Below, piece after piece: positions 23,086-31,047 of a DNA stretch of 43,206 nucleotides. The position numbers and the translations under genes were made by a program. The stretch is from Phormidesmis priestleyi Ana. Lineage in GTDB: Bacteria > Cyanobacteriota > Cyanobacteriia > Phormidesmidales > Phormidesmidaceae. Position 1 is the first letter of the stretch, and the number at the start of each line of letters is the position of its first letter. The stretch covers positions 1 to 43,206 of the forward strand of contig LJZR01000034.1 in the NCBI GenBank assembly GCA_001314865.1, read 5' to 3'. A model generated the notes under the pieces. That model did no database searches and was not told where the DNA came from. It was given only the letters and a program-made list of their open reading frames with translations.

Positions 23086-24548
23086 AAACAATTAAGCCTA
23101 ATTTTTTGTCTCGCAAGACACTTTCCCTGCTCTGCTTTATGTCTGCAAGCTTAACGATGACTGCTTTTGCGGGTTCAGCCAAAGCTTTAGAGACCCTAAC
23201 GCTAGATTCTGGGTATGCACTAGGGCCTGATCCTAGCCTGCCTGCAATCCATGGGCAGCCACGTTCAACAATACACCGAGGCGATGTATACAACTCTAAT
23301 CAACAGCTTGAAGTTGTGCCGAAAGATCGTGGAACGGTTATGATTAAGCATCGATCAACAAATAAGTGCTTAAACGCCTATCGCCCCGGGATTGAAACTT
23401 TACTCAACTTCTGGCCCTGTTCTGATTCAGATGGCGATCAGAGATTTCATCTTGAAATGGACAATCAAGGTAGAGGAATAATTAGAAGAGAGGGCACCAA
23501 CCTGTGCGTAGATGCACCTCACCGTTCGACAGGGCAATCACTGCTCCAGCTACATGTATGCAATTCTAATAATGCCAATCATCTTTGGAAACGTAACCCT
23601 ATTTTCAACGGCCCTGCGACTAATCTTCCAAGTACTGTAATGTTAACGAGCTGGGCAAATAATCTAGCACTTGATTCAGGCGGAGCCAACAACACTGATA
23701 TTTACGGCCATCCCAATCCGACAACAGCGAACCCTTGGCACCAGTGGGAGCTGCACAGAGCAGGTAACTACTATCTGTTGAAGAATAAGGCGACTGGCAA
23801 AGCATTAGATGCTGGTGGTGATGGTGGTAGAACGGTTTATCCTCACCCACAACCCAACATTCATAACGATTTTCACCTATGGCGAATTGAAAGCGTTGGC
23901 AGTAACCGCTATATGATTATCAGCAAGGCGACAGGTAGAGCGTTAGATAGCGGCGGATCCAATAACGATATCTATGCTCATCCAACGCCAATGGGCCATA
24001 ACCCCTATCACCAGTGGAAAATGACATCCCTAGGAGGTTCTACAACAACTCAAGGACAAGCTTTTAATCAACGTGAATATCTCAATCAACTGTACATAAA
24101 CGGTCAAGGTGCTTGGAGTCGAGGCCCTCATAACCATACAAATGCTATTGATACATATGCCACTGGTTCTACACAAGTCAAAGCACTGGTAGGAGGTGAA
24201 GTTCTAAGCGTTCGCCAAGGAACTCAGCTAAGCAGGGTTAGTCATACTTCCAACAGTGGATACCATCCATCACGAGGCTGGGTCAAGGCCTCTGACTATA
24301 ATGCTGAGGTCATTATTTACAACCCTGATCTCAATCGTACATTCACTTACTTACATTTCTCTAGCATCAATGTCAGACCAGGTCAGCGTGTAAATTCCGG
24401 TGATGTAATTGGGATAGAAGGAGCTACCGGCTGGTCAGATGGTAGACATACTCATCTACACGTGCAAGTAGGTCGCGGTACGAGCGGCTCCCGTGAGAAT
24501 CCACTTGTAACACTAGGTAATGCAAGAGCCAGAAACATAATTAGGTAA
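23082..24548 (+). CDS. Secreted ricin-B-lectin / M23 peptidoglycan endopeptidase
   Basis: The 488-residue protein has a signal peptide (FMSASLTMTAFAGSAKA). The middle holds two ricin-type beta-trefoil regions: about 85-165 (CLNAY, QRFHLE, LCVDAP, NHLWKR) and about 180-325 with three repeats of (N/K)ATGKALDxGG followed by HQW or HLW. The C-terminal 150 residues form a LytM/M23 zinc metallopeptidase: first metal ligands H352/D357 in HNHTNAID, then VKALVGGEV, FTYLHFSSINVRPGQRVNSG, and H458/H460 in THLHVQV. It should bind glycans outside the cell and cut peptide crosslinks of peptidoglycan. It is the third wall-degrading lectin fusion in the window and the only one with a Sec signal. Start chosen for the signal peptide; an AGGAG lies 15 bases upstream. 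Confidence 0.9.
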   Translation: MKTIKPNFLSRKTLSLLCFMSASLTMTAFAGSAKALETLTLDSGYALGPDPSLPAIHGQPRSTIHRGDVYNSNQQLEVVPKDRGTVMIKHRSTNKCLNAYRPGIETLLNFWPCSDSDGDQRFHLEMDNQGRGIIRREGTNLCVDAPHRSTGQSLLQLHVCNSNNANHLWKRNPIFNGPATNLPSTVMLTSWANNLALDSGGANNTDIYGHPNPTTANPWHQWELHRAGNYYLLKNKATGKALDAGGDGGRTVYPHPQPNIHNDFHLWRIESVGSNRYMIISKATGRALDSGGSNNDIYAHPTPMGHNPYHQWKMTSLGGSTTTQGQAFNQREYLNQLYINGQGAWSRGPHNHTNAIDTYATGSTQVKALVGGEVLSVRQGTQLSRVSHTSNSGYHPSRGWVKASDYNAEVIIYNPDLNRTFTYLHFSSINVRPGQRVNSGDVIGIEGATGWSDGRHTHLHVQVGRGTSGSRENPLVTLGNARARNIIR

Positions 24549-24602
24549 GCATGTCTGTGAATATTTCACTCGCGCTGTGTTCACACCAAATCTGATAAGG
24601 GT

Positions 24603-24660
24603 CTGTCTACGTTAATCCGCAGCTTAAGTTTTTCATAGCTCATAGATTAGACGTAGACAG
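24603..24660. repeat. 58-bp element with 10-bp inverted ends
   Basis: CTGTCTACGT (24603-24612) and ACGTAGACAG (24651-24660) are exact reverse complements around a 38-bp spacer, with partial further pairing inward (TTAAT/ATTAG). It lies between the M23 gene and the next plus-strand gene. Its architecture resembles the three palindromic elements of the window although its sequence differs. Confidence 0.5.
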
Positions 24661-24782
24661 GTCGCTTATACATAGAGATTTACCAGAAATTAATGGATAG
24701 TAAAGATTATTGCTGAGACAACTCTTTCTTTCATTAACATTCCTGAATTTTTGCCAGTTGTTTATTTTTCACTTTGACAAGC

Positions 24783-25664
24783 ATGAATACTGTATCAATT
24801 CTATCCACAAGAAAACTTCTTTGCGTGGGTTCAGCTTCTCTAATTATGATAGGTGCTTCAGCCCAAGAGAGTGCTGCCATCGAAATCCTTCCTTTGCTAG
24901 AGACATTAGGCCGAGCTGTCTCCATCTACGATGATCTGAGTTCACTCAACGACAACAACAGTAGCTATTACGACAACAGCTATGATTACAACAGCAACTA
25001 CGACGATACAAATTCAAACGACAACTTTCCGATAGACGCAAGCGGCTATTGGGAAGGACAAATCTCGCAACAAGACTCTGCATATCCTGATAGTCACTCA
25101 GCATATGGCTATGAGTCCTATTTAGCGAATCAAAGCAGCTATGGATCGTCACCGACCTCTTACTTGTCAAACCAACAGTACAGTCAACCAACAACAAATT
25201 CATACGGGGTAAGTCAACACAGCTACGCTCCCTCTCCCAGCCCATATTCCGTACCACAAGCGGCTTTGCCTCAAAGCCAACCAATCTACAATACTTCTCC
25301 AGTCACCTACCCGAGTGCCCAGCCTATCTACAGCGCACCTGCTAGCGCCCCTATCAATCAGCCTGTGGTCTATTCTCCTCAAACCTTAACCTACCCTCCT
25401 CAGCCCATGACCTACATTCCAGTACAGCAGACATATCCCGTCTATGCCTATCCTGTTCAAACCTATTCAGCACCGCAACCTATTTACACTGCTCCTGTCC
25501 AGCCAATCAATCAACCTGCTTATACAAATCCTGTCCAACCTGTTAACCAACCTGTAAGCTATGCAGCGCCTTTAATGATATATCCATCATTCCCGCAAAC
25601 CCAAGCTATACCAGCCTACCCGACAACACAACCTTCGTATGGTTCGTTTCCTGGTATGCAATAA
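24783..25664 (+). CDS. Secreted Pro/Tyr/Gln-rich low-complexity protein
   Basis: The 293-residue product has a signal peptide (LLCVGSASLIMIGASAQESAA). A short folded-looking segment (IEILPLLETLGRAVSIYDDL) follows, then an Asn/Asp/Tyr-rich tract (about 55-80), and finally a long tail made of short Pro-Tyr-Gln-Ser motifs such as QPIYSAP, QPINQP, QPVNQP and TYPPQP. Such tails are seen in surface adhesins and extracellular matrix proteins, and Tyr spacing could allow crosslinking, but no enzyme motif is present. ATG 24783 is chosen over an in-frame TTG nine bases upstream. It lies 234 bp after the M23-lectin gene on the same strand and may share an extracellular setting. Function not recognised. 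Confidence 0.65.
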   Translation: MNTVSILSTRKLLCVGSASLIMIGASAQESAAIEILPLLETLGRAVSIYDDLSSLNDNNSSYYDNSYDYNSNYDDTNSNDNFPIDASGYWEGQISQQDSAYPDSHSAYGYESYLANQSSYGSSPTSYLSNQQYSQPTTNSYGVSQHSYAPSPSPYSVPQAALPQSQPIYNTSPVTYPSAQPIYSAPASAPINQPVVYSPQTLTYPPQPMTYIPVQQTYPVYAYPVQTYSAPQPIYTAPVQPINQPAYTNPVQPVNQPVSYAAPLMIYPSFPQTQAIPAYPTTQPSYGSFPGMQ

Positions 25665-25770
25665 GTTCTCTGGAGATAGAGTCAAATCTCTTCTATGATT
25701 CCTGTGCCGCTTTCTATTTGGACATTGAGTGTAGCGTCTTCGGCTTGATAGTCTCAGAATTGGCAATAAG

Positions 25771-25826
25771 GTTCGTGTGTAAAATATTTTTTTAAAGGAT
25801 TTATAAAATAATTTTTACACACGAAC
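25771..25826. repeat. Palindromic element, copy 2 (56 bp, 14-bp perfect inverted ends)
   Basis: GTTCGTGTGTAAAA (25771-25784) is exactly inverted at 25813-25826, with a 28-bp spacer consisting almost only of A and T. It lies between two convergent genes, 51 bp after the stop of the last T4SS-operon gene. The arms match copies at 529-592 and 42043-42116 while the spacers differ. Confidence 0.8.
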
Positions 25827-25877
25827 TCATTTTGAATGCTGAATCGCCTATTCATCTACGGTGAGTAGCACAAAGAC

Positions 25878-26258
25878 TTACATGCTAGTCACAACAATAT
25901 CGTGTGCCATATCCTTATGACTCAGCACTCTTAGATGTCTGGCAATTCCAATCGGCACACCGCACGCTTGGACTAAATCAACCGCACTCATCGCTGAAGC
26001 AGCTTTGCAGAGGAGTTTGGTGGTGCCGTTTTCTTCCTTCGCGATCGCCTCAGCCCCATCAGCCCCTTCTAATCCATAAACATATCCTCTGTAGCTTTCC
26101 ACGCGAGCATACTCGCTAAGAATGTCAGGCGCTGATTGCCTATGTAGTGCCCTCGCAGGAACAGCAGCTATAAAGCTAGCTACCATCCAGATCAGAATAG
26201 AGCCGAACAAAAGTGTCTGAAGCCGCTGCCTAATCCGTCTTTTCTGTCTTAATTTCAT
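25878..26258 (-). CDS. Small exported protein at the end of the T4SS operon
   Basis: The 126-residue protein has a basic N-terminus (MKLRQKRRIRQRLQ) and a hydrophobic segment (LLFGSILIWMVASFIAAVPARA), either a signal peptide with an AxA-type site or a membrane anchor. The periplasmic remainder contains two Cys (KLLCKAAS and VQACGVP) that could form a disulfide and a conserved tail ARHLRVLSHKDMAHDIVV. I do not recognise a family. The start overlaps the stop of the preceding operon gene as ATGA. Two truncated copies of its C-terminal part occur at 580-750 and 1748-1966, with best conservation in the tail. A role as a small T4SS accessory or entry-exclusion factor is only an inference from position. 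Confidence 0.7.
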   Translation of the reverse strand: MKLRQKRRIRQRLQTLLFGSILIWMVASFIAAVPARALHRQSAPDILSEYARVESYRGYVYGLEGADGAEAIAKEENGTTKLLCKAASAMSAVDLVQACGVPIGIARHLRVLSHKDMAHDIVVTSM

Positions 26259-27199
26259 GGTGTTAGTTCCCTTTGCTTTTGTGTTCTAGGTGATGCAATT
26301 CCCTTCGCCGCGTCGCCCTTTATGCCAAACGATCCTGCTGCTTCTAACGCGGACTTCCGTACAGCCTGCTCGCCAAGATTGCCGATCTCATCTAGCCTCT
26401 CAGCGTCTCGGATGATGCCAGTGCTGATATCGACAACGATTACTTCGTCGCCATCCGTTAGAACCGTAAGATTTTGCCCGCGAAACATATCCGGCCCGCC
26501 CTCTGGCTTGAGCTTCTGCATCGTGCTCTTAACTTTTTGAATGCCGGGTAATTTCTGCTGCTGAAGAGCTTCTTCTATGTCATCTGCTGAGAGATTTTCA
26601 GCTGGATCGTCAGACACCATCCAGCCTCTGTTCTGCTCTGCGTCAGCGAAGAACTCAGATCGATTACCGAATTCGTCTTCAACTGTGATGGAAACTTCCC
26701 GGTCGGGAGTTCCTCCGCGCATGGCAGTTGCGATTGCCTGCTGCGCCTGCGCAGGAATCTCATCAAAGCGACTCGGCAAATTAGTATAGCTATCTTCCAG
26801 GCGGTAGTCCCCTGCCTGAATCACGATAGTCAGCTTGCCTTTGTCTGATATTCCAACCTCTTCAGCCGATAGTGGCCCTGGCGATCGCCCGTCCGGTTCA
26901 TCTGGCCCAGGTGTCAGCTTCCTTTGCCGGGTGCCTTCGATCTGAGCTTGCGATCGCTCACTTATCAAAAGCTGATCGCTTTCCTGCCGAATATCAACTT
27001 TAGAGATCTGTGGATTATTTTCGTCCGGTTGTTCTTTATCTTTCTCCTCCTTCTCACGCCGCCACTTCAGTTCTCTGATTGCCCTGACAAGCATGGTCGC
27101 ATATGCCCCAGCTTCTCTAATGAGATGGAGTGTCGATGACTGAGTACCACCGCCCTCAATACCCGCTGTTCGCTGACTGTTTGATGATACCTGTACCAT
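26255..27199 (-). CDS. Conserved-position T4SS operon protein, hypothetical
   Basis: The 314-residue protein is hydrophilic and shows no membrane segment or signal peptide, so it is probably cytoplasmic. It has an N-terminal helical, charged region (RAIRELKWRREKEEKDKEQ), a central strand-rich segment (KLTIVIQAGDYRLED; REVSITVEDEFGNRSEFF), and a C-terminal part with another strand cluster (LTVLTDGDEVIVVDISTG) and a helix. It follows virD4 with no gap (the TAG of virD4 abuts this ATG) and precedes the small exported protein with a 4-bp overlap. Position next to the coupling protein suggests a role in substrate recruitment or as an accessory factor, but no family is recognised. Confidence 0.6.
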   Translation of the reverse strand: MVQVSSNSQRTAGIEGGGTQSSTLHLIREAGAYATMLVRAIRELKWRREKEEKDKEQPDENNPQISKVDIRQESDQLLISERSQAQIEGTRQRKLTPGPDEPDGRSPGPLSAEEVGISDKGKLTIVIQAGDYRLEDSYTNLPSRFDEIPAQAQQAIATAMRGGTPDREVSITVEDEFGNRSEFFADAEQNRGWMVSDDPAENLSADDIEEALQQQKLPGIQKVKSTMQKLKPEGGPDMFRGQNLTVLTDGDEVIVVDISTGIIRDAERLDEIGNLGEQAVRKSALEAAGSFGIKGDAAKGIASPRTQKQRELTP

Positions 27200-28987
27200 C
27201 TACCACACCTCCTTCAGTTCCTTCCTCATCTTCATATCTAAGATTTTTGCCTTCTCTACGGGACTGTGATCGATTCTTGCTCCAGCCTGAGCAGCGTCCA
27301 AAGCAAACAGTTTTTCAAGAAATGCTCTTCGCTGTGTGATGATTTCAGGATCTGAACTCTGCTGCTGCGTTCTTTTCACAATTCGATCTCTCACCTTCGG
27401 CCATAGCGCCTCGCATTTATCAGAGATAGCCGCTTCTGACTTAGGAATCTTGACCCTGCCGATGATAGGAACATAGGCTTCCTGCCTGGACGCATAGCCT
27501 GGATTGATGAAGATAGCTTTACCTGTGGGATATTTCAGTAAAGAAGCCGGTTCAACCAGGTGGCGCTTGTTGAGTTGCTTAGAAGACGTCGTTGAAGATT
27601 GCTTCCCCCGGCTGCGGCTAAACTGCCGAATGTCCATATTCTCCTCTCCTAAGTAACTGGAGAAGTATTCAGCACTGGCCTTGTCCTGTGGGTTGAGAAT
27701 GAACTTCGTACCGCAACCGCCGACAATTGTTTGCAATACACCCTTGCCATAGCTTTCTTCAAGTTGGCCGATGTTTTGAAATCCAATGATCGTACAGAGA
27801 CCTTTGAATCGCCCTTCTGTGACCCATCGCTTCAAATCAGGTAAATAGAGCGAGTCAATTTCATCAAGCGATACAACCAGCGGATCTTTGCGTTCCTTGC
27901 CATATAGATTGTGATTTACCACCATCTGAAGAACGGTTGCCAGCAACGGTGAAACCGCATCGCGCCGTGTTTGATCCATACCGATGACAAGCAGCTTTTT
28001 CCCCTCCATCTCCAGCGGAATCGTTGTCTTTCCACATAGCGTCGCGATTAGCTCTCTAACTAAGAAACGAGAGAAGATTCGCTGCGCAGTACCGATGACG
28101 CCACTTACTGTTTTCTCTGAGTCTTTGAGCTGAATTACCTGAGAGAATGCCAGATGCGTTAGCGTTGATAGCTTCCAATCTCCCTTTGCTGCTGTTGCAC
28201 TGCGCTCCTTCGCCTTGAGAATCCGCTCGGGCAATTTATCCAAACTCGATAACAGTGCCGCCGTCATCAGATCCGGCTCCGGCAGGCTCTTTGCCAGCAT
28301 CATCAGCGCCTGCATTAGCTGATCGCCTGCATCGCCAAAAAACTCATCGCGCTGCGCCGTTGCTTTGCCCGCCAGGTTAGCTGTTAATGCTGAGCCGATC
28401 TGCCGCGCCATCAAGCCATCGTCGGCATCCTCCATAAAGTCGAGAACATTACATACGCCGCTCTCGGGAAAGCCAGGGGCAAAGACACTCACCTCGTACC
28501 CTAGATTGGCTGCATACGCGACTATCTTCGAGGACTGCTCAGGGTATTTGAAGTCATAAATGATAGTGGGAAAGCCTTGCTCAACCGATGAGCGCACGAG
28601 CGGATCGATGGCACTGTAGGTCTTCCCTGAACTAGATGAACCAATCGCTGCGATCGCCCGCTGCGCATCTGTCACGAACAGCGCCCCTGGTTTTGTCTTA
28701 AAGCCCTTCTCGGTTTTCTTCACTGACTGTGTACAGAGCGTCACCTTGTTATGCTTCCGCTCAGCCATTTGCTTAAAAGCGGTCTTCTGTGCAGCTTTTG
28801 CATCCGGGCGTCCACCTTTTCGTCCGTGCGCCAGCATTCGCCGTTCGCTGCCGGTGCCATCGCCCATAAAGAGGGTAACGGCAAAAAGAAGTAAGACCAC
28901 GCCACCGGCCTTAACCATCCCTGGATCAATAGAAAGCCCTAAGTCAACAGGCGCTTCTTTCACCTCTGTCTGCGCAATCACTTTCAT
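27200..28987 (-). CDS. virD4: VirD4-type coupling protein of the T4SS
   Basis: The 595-residue ATPase links substrates, typically relaxase-bound DNA or effector proteins, to the secretion channel at the inner membrane. One N-terminal membrane helix is visible (about 27-42, AGGVVLLLFAVTLFMG). The ATPase carries Walker A GSSSSGKTY at 116-124 and Walker B PLVVSLDEIDSL near residue 370, followed by TIIGFQNIGQLEESYG, the typical VirD4/TraG motif after Walker B. The gene starts within the stop of the upstream gene (ATGA overlap). Only one membrane helix is seen, where many VirD4 proteins have two. Its presence argues for conjugative or effector transfer rather than DNA uptake or release alone. Confidence 0.9.
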   Translation of the reverse strand: MKVIAQTEVKEAPVDLGLSIDPGMVKAGGVVLLLFAVTLFMGDGTGSERRMLAHGRKGGRPDAKAAQKTAFKQMAERKHNKVTLCTQSVKKTEKGFKTKPGALFVTDAQRAIAAIGSSSSGKTYSAIDPLVRSSVEQGFPTIIYDFKYPEQSSKIVAYAANLGYEVSVFAPGFPESGVCNVLDFMEDADDGLMARQIGSALTANLAGKATAQRDEFFGDAGDQLMQALMMLAKSLPEPDLMTAALLSSLDKLPERILKAKERSATAAKGDWKLSTLTHLAFSQVIQLKDSEKTVSGVIGTAQRIFSRFLVRELIATLCGKTTIPLEMEGKKLLVIGMDQTRRDAVSPLLATVLQMVVNHNLYGKERKDPLVVSLDEIDSLYLPDLKRWVTEGRFKGLCTIIGFQNIGQLEESYGKGVLQTIVGGCGTKFILNPQDKASAEYFSSYLGEENMDIRQFSRSRGKQSSTTSSKQLNKRHLVEPASLLKYPTGKAIFINPGYASRQEAYVPIIGRVKIPKSEAAISDKCEALWPKVRDRIVKRTQQQSSDPEIITQRRAFLEKLFALDAAQAGARIDHSPVEKAKILDMKMRKELKEVW

Positions 28988-30393
28988 GACTTTGCCTCCT
29001 TGCGGTTTCTCGAAAGCAGCCAGAACAGAACAGAAATGCCACCAGTCAGAGCTGCTAACACACCTGCTGCAACTATCTTCAGGAGTTGTTCATCGAAAAG
29101 AGTCGCTGTTTGTTCCTCAGCCGCCGGTGCCGGTTCTCTCACGAACTCAATCGCCTGCTGATCTTGAGCAACTATTGTTCTCCAGTCGGCTTGAGATACA
29201 TAAAAGTGATCGCCTACTTTGTAGTTGGGGTATGCAAAAGGGCCAATAAACTCGCAGCTTCTCTCGCTGCCCGTACATGACTTGAAGTAAGCATCTATCC
29301 GAATAGTTTCGCCCGCTATCATTGGTTTCAAGAAAAAGCTGCCGAAGGGTCGCAGCGCCCGCTCATCTAGCGCTTCAGACCAGGTAGCAGAAAAGCCTGA
29401 CCCTTGTCCTGATTCTTTTATTAACTGTATCTCAGTGCGCTTTCCCATGCGAGCGGTGGTGAGCGTAACGATTTCACCGTCTATCTGTAAGTTCTGATGG
29501 ATTGGCAGCTCTTTAAGTCCCACGATGCTGCTGACCTTCAATTGCCGCCAGTTCGGAATTGAGGTAATCGGTACCGATAGCAGTTTAGGAATAGCAGAGT
29601 AATGATACTCGGGAAGCTCTAGTAAGCTGAGCTTGATGCTACCTATCTCTGGATATTGAGATAGGAACCGAGATAGTGTGACTTTCCGCTCGCGCACTAG
29701 AACAGGATGGTTGAGAAAGGTCAGAATCGCTGTCTCAACAATGGGAATCTCCCCGACTGTTTTGAAGTGAAGCCCTGCCATATCTGCGACTTCTGAAATG
29801 GTCATATCACCGAGGAATTCATACTGGTCGAGCGTTAGCGTTTGCAATTCGTTTCGATGCCGACCAACTATCGCTGCGCCAACTGTCATATTGCGCAGGT
29901 CGAGCATGTCCGATAGGTCGCCCAGGGTGAGTACATCGGCTGCGCTTTTCTCACCTTCTACCAGGCTAAAAGCGTCTAGCGTTAGCTGAGTAACGTCGGG
30001 AATGATGGCTGTGGCTTCGTCGATAGCGACCTCAGCTAGTGGCATATCAACCGCGACTATCTTCCCTCCCATTTCAGTGTCGGTCTTTTTAAGGGCTTTA
30101 TCTGCTTCATTATCTCTAGCGATCGCATCTTCACCAGATGGCGGATCGTTTGACGAGGTATTGAGAGTGCGCTCTTTGGTTTCATCAAGTGGCGCACTGT
30201 CACTGCTTTCTTCTACTAATGATTCGCCTGAGATCGCGCGCTTTTCTGTGACCGTATCTGCTTCAAGTGCGATCGCCTGTGAAACGACTCCTGACGACGC
30301 GAGCAGTACTAGAGAAAGACTGACGTTTCGGCATAAGTAGCGCCATTTTCTGTAGCTTCTCCCTGTCTGCGTAATTCGAGTAGTAATGGCCAT
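28984..30393 (-). CDS. T4SS-operon envelope protein, unknown family
   Basis: The 469-residue protein has a long basic N-region then a signal segment (SLSLVLLASSGVVSQAIALEA). An acidic linker follows. Residues about 145-300 contain recurring short motifs of the kind LTLGDL…LRNMTVG / LTLDQY…FLGDMTISEV / VTLSRF…SIKLSLLELP, giving a repeat-like helical solenoid appearance. A Cys pair (CTGSERSC) sits near 370 and a C-terminal membrane helix (VAAGVLAALTGGISVLFWLL) ends in a basic tail. It therefore appears anchored in the inner membrane with most of its mass in the periplasm. The gene overlaps the upstream gene by 85 bp. It may be a scaffold of the secretion apparatus in this lineage; I do not recognise a characterised homologue. 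Confidence 0.65.
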   Translation of the reverse strand: MAITTRITQTGRSYRKWRYLCRNVSLSLVLLASSGVVSQAIALEADTVTEKRAISGESLVEESSDSAPLDETKERTLNTSSNDPPSGEDAIARDNEADKALKKTDTEMGGKIVAVDMPLAEVAIDEATAIIPDVTQLTLDAFSLVEGEKSAADVLTLGDLSDMLDLRNMTVGAAIVGRHRNELQTLTLDQYEFLGDMTISEVADMAGLHFKTVGEIPIVETAILTFLNHPVLVRERKVTLSRFLSQYPEIGSIKLSLLELPEYHYSAIPKLLSVPITSIPNWRQLKVSSIVGLKELPIHQNLQIDGEIVTLTTARMGKRTEIQLIKESGQGSGFSATWSEALDERALRPFGSFFLKPMIAGETIRIDAYFKSCTGSERSCEFIGPFAYPNYKVGDHFYVSQADWRTIVAQDQQAIEFVREPAPAAEEQTATLFDEQLLKIVAAGVLAALTGGISVLFWLLSRNRKEAKS

Positions 30394-31046
30394 TCTATTT
30401 CCATCTCTCTTGCTATGGACTGCTGATTCTCACCCGCTCGCGCTCGTGCAATAAATTCTCGGACTCTAGTGACGACCTGACTGTCTTCTCCTAGAGTCTG
30501 CGCATTGAAGTTAATGCCTGCTTCAACCTGATCGAGATTCAGAGAAGCAGAGCGCAGTAATGACAGTGATGGCCGATTCCTTTGGGGTGGTGTTGTGTCA
30601 GAGCCTGTTCCTGGTGATTGCCCCGGAAGGAGTCTCAGGTTGGTAAACGTGGGCGTATCAGAACTATAAGAAACTGGAAACTGACAAACTTCAGAGCCGT
30701 CAGCATCTACAATCACCGTAGTTAGAACAGTCGTCGATGTAGCAGGTAATCCGTCAAAATCTAACCCTTCAATCCGTCTGAGAAACAGGACGCTGCTGCC
30801 TTCTTCCAACGGTCTATCCGTATCTAAAGTGACCTTAGATGGATCTCCCAACCACGCTCTTTGAACAACTTTTCCTGTCTGAGTAAAATCGATAGCCGCG
30901 CCCATTCCAGAATGGACGATAACCGGCACTTCACCGCGACAGGCAGACCCTATTGAGGCATCTCTTATAAGAGATGCCTGAGACGGCAAAGCAGAAAGCG
31001 GTGAGATCACTGCTGCGATGAGCGTTGACTTGAATAACAGTTGCAT
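30309..31046 (-). CDS. Periplasmic T4SS component, VirB9/TraK-like candidate
   Basis: The 245-residue protein has a signal peptide (LLFKSTLIAAVISPLSALPSQA). The first part of the mature protein (FTQTGKVVQRAWLGDPSKVTL; STTVLTTVIVDADGSEVCQF) resembles the N-terminal beta domain of VirB9/TraK proteins, which help form the outer membrane core ring. The C-terminal part has a short helix-rich region (VTRVREFIARARAGENQQSI) rather than the canonical VirB9 C-domain, so assignment is tentative. I chose ATG 31046, two bases after the virB10 stop with GGAG upstream, rather than an upstream in-frame start. Its place next to virB10 supports a core-complex role. Confidence 0.55.
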   Translation of the reverse strand: MQLLFKSTLIAAVISPLSALPSQASLIRDASIGSACRGEVPVIVHSGMGAAIDFTQTGKVVQRAWLGDPSKVTLDTDRPLEEGSSVLFLRRIEGLDFDGLPATSTTVLTTVIVDADGSEVCQFPVSYSSDTPTFTNLRLLPGQSPGTGSDTTPPQRNRPSLSLLRSASLNLDQVEAGINFNAQTLGEDSQVVTRVREFIARARAGENQQSIAREMEIEWPLLLELRRQGEATENGATYAETSVFL

Positions 31047-31047
31047 C

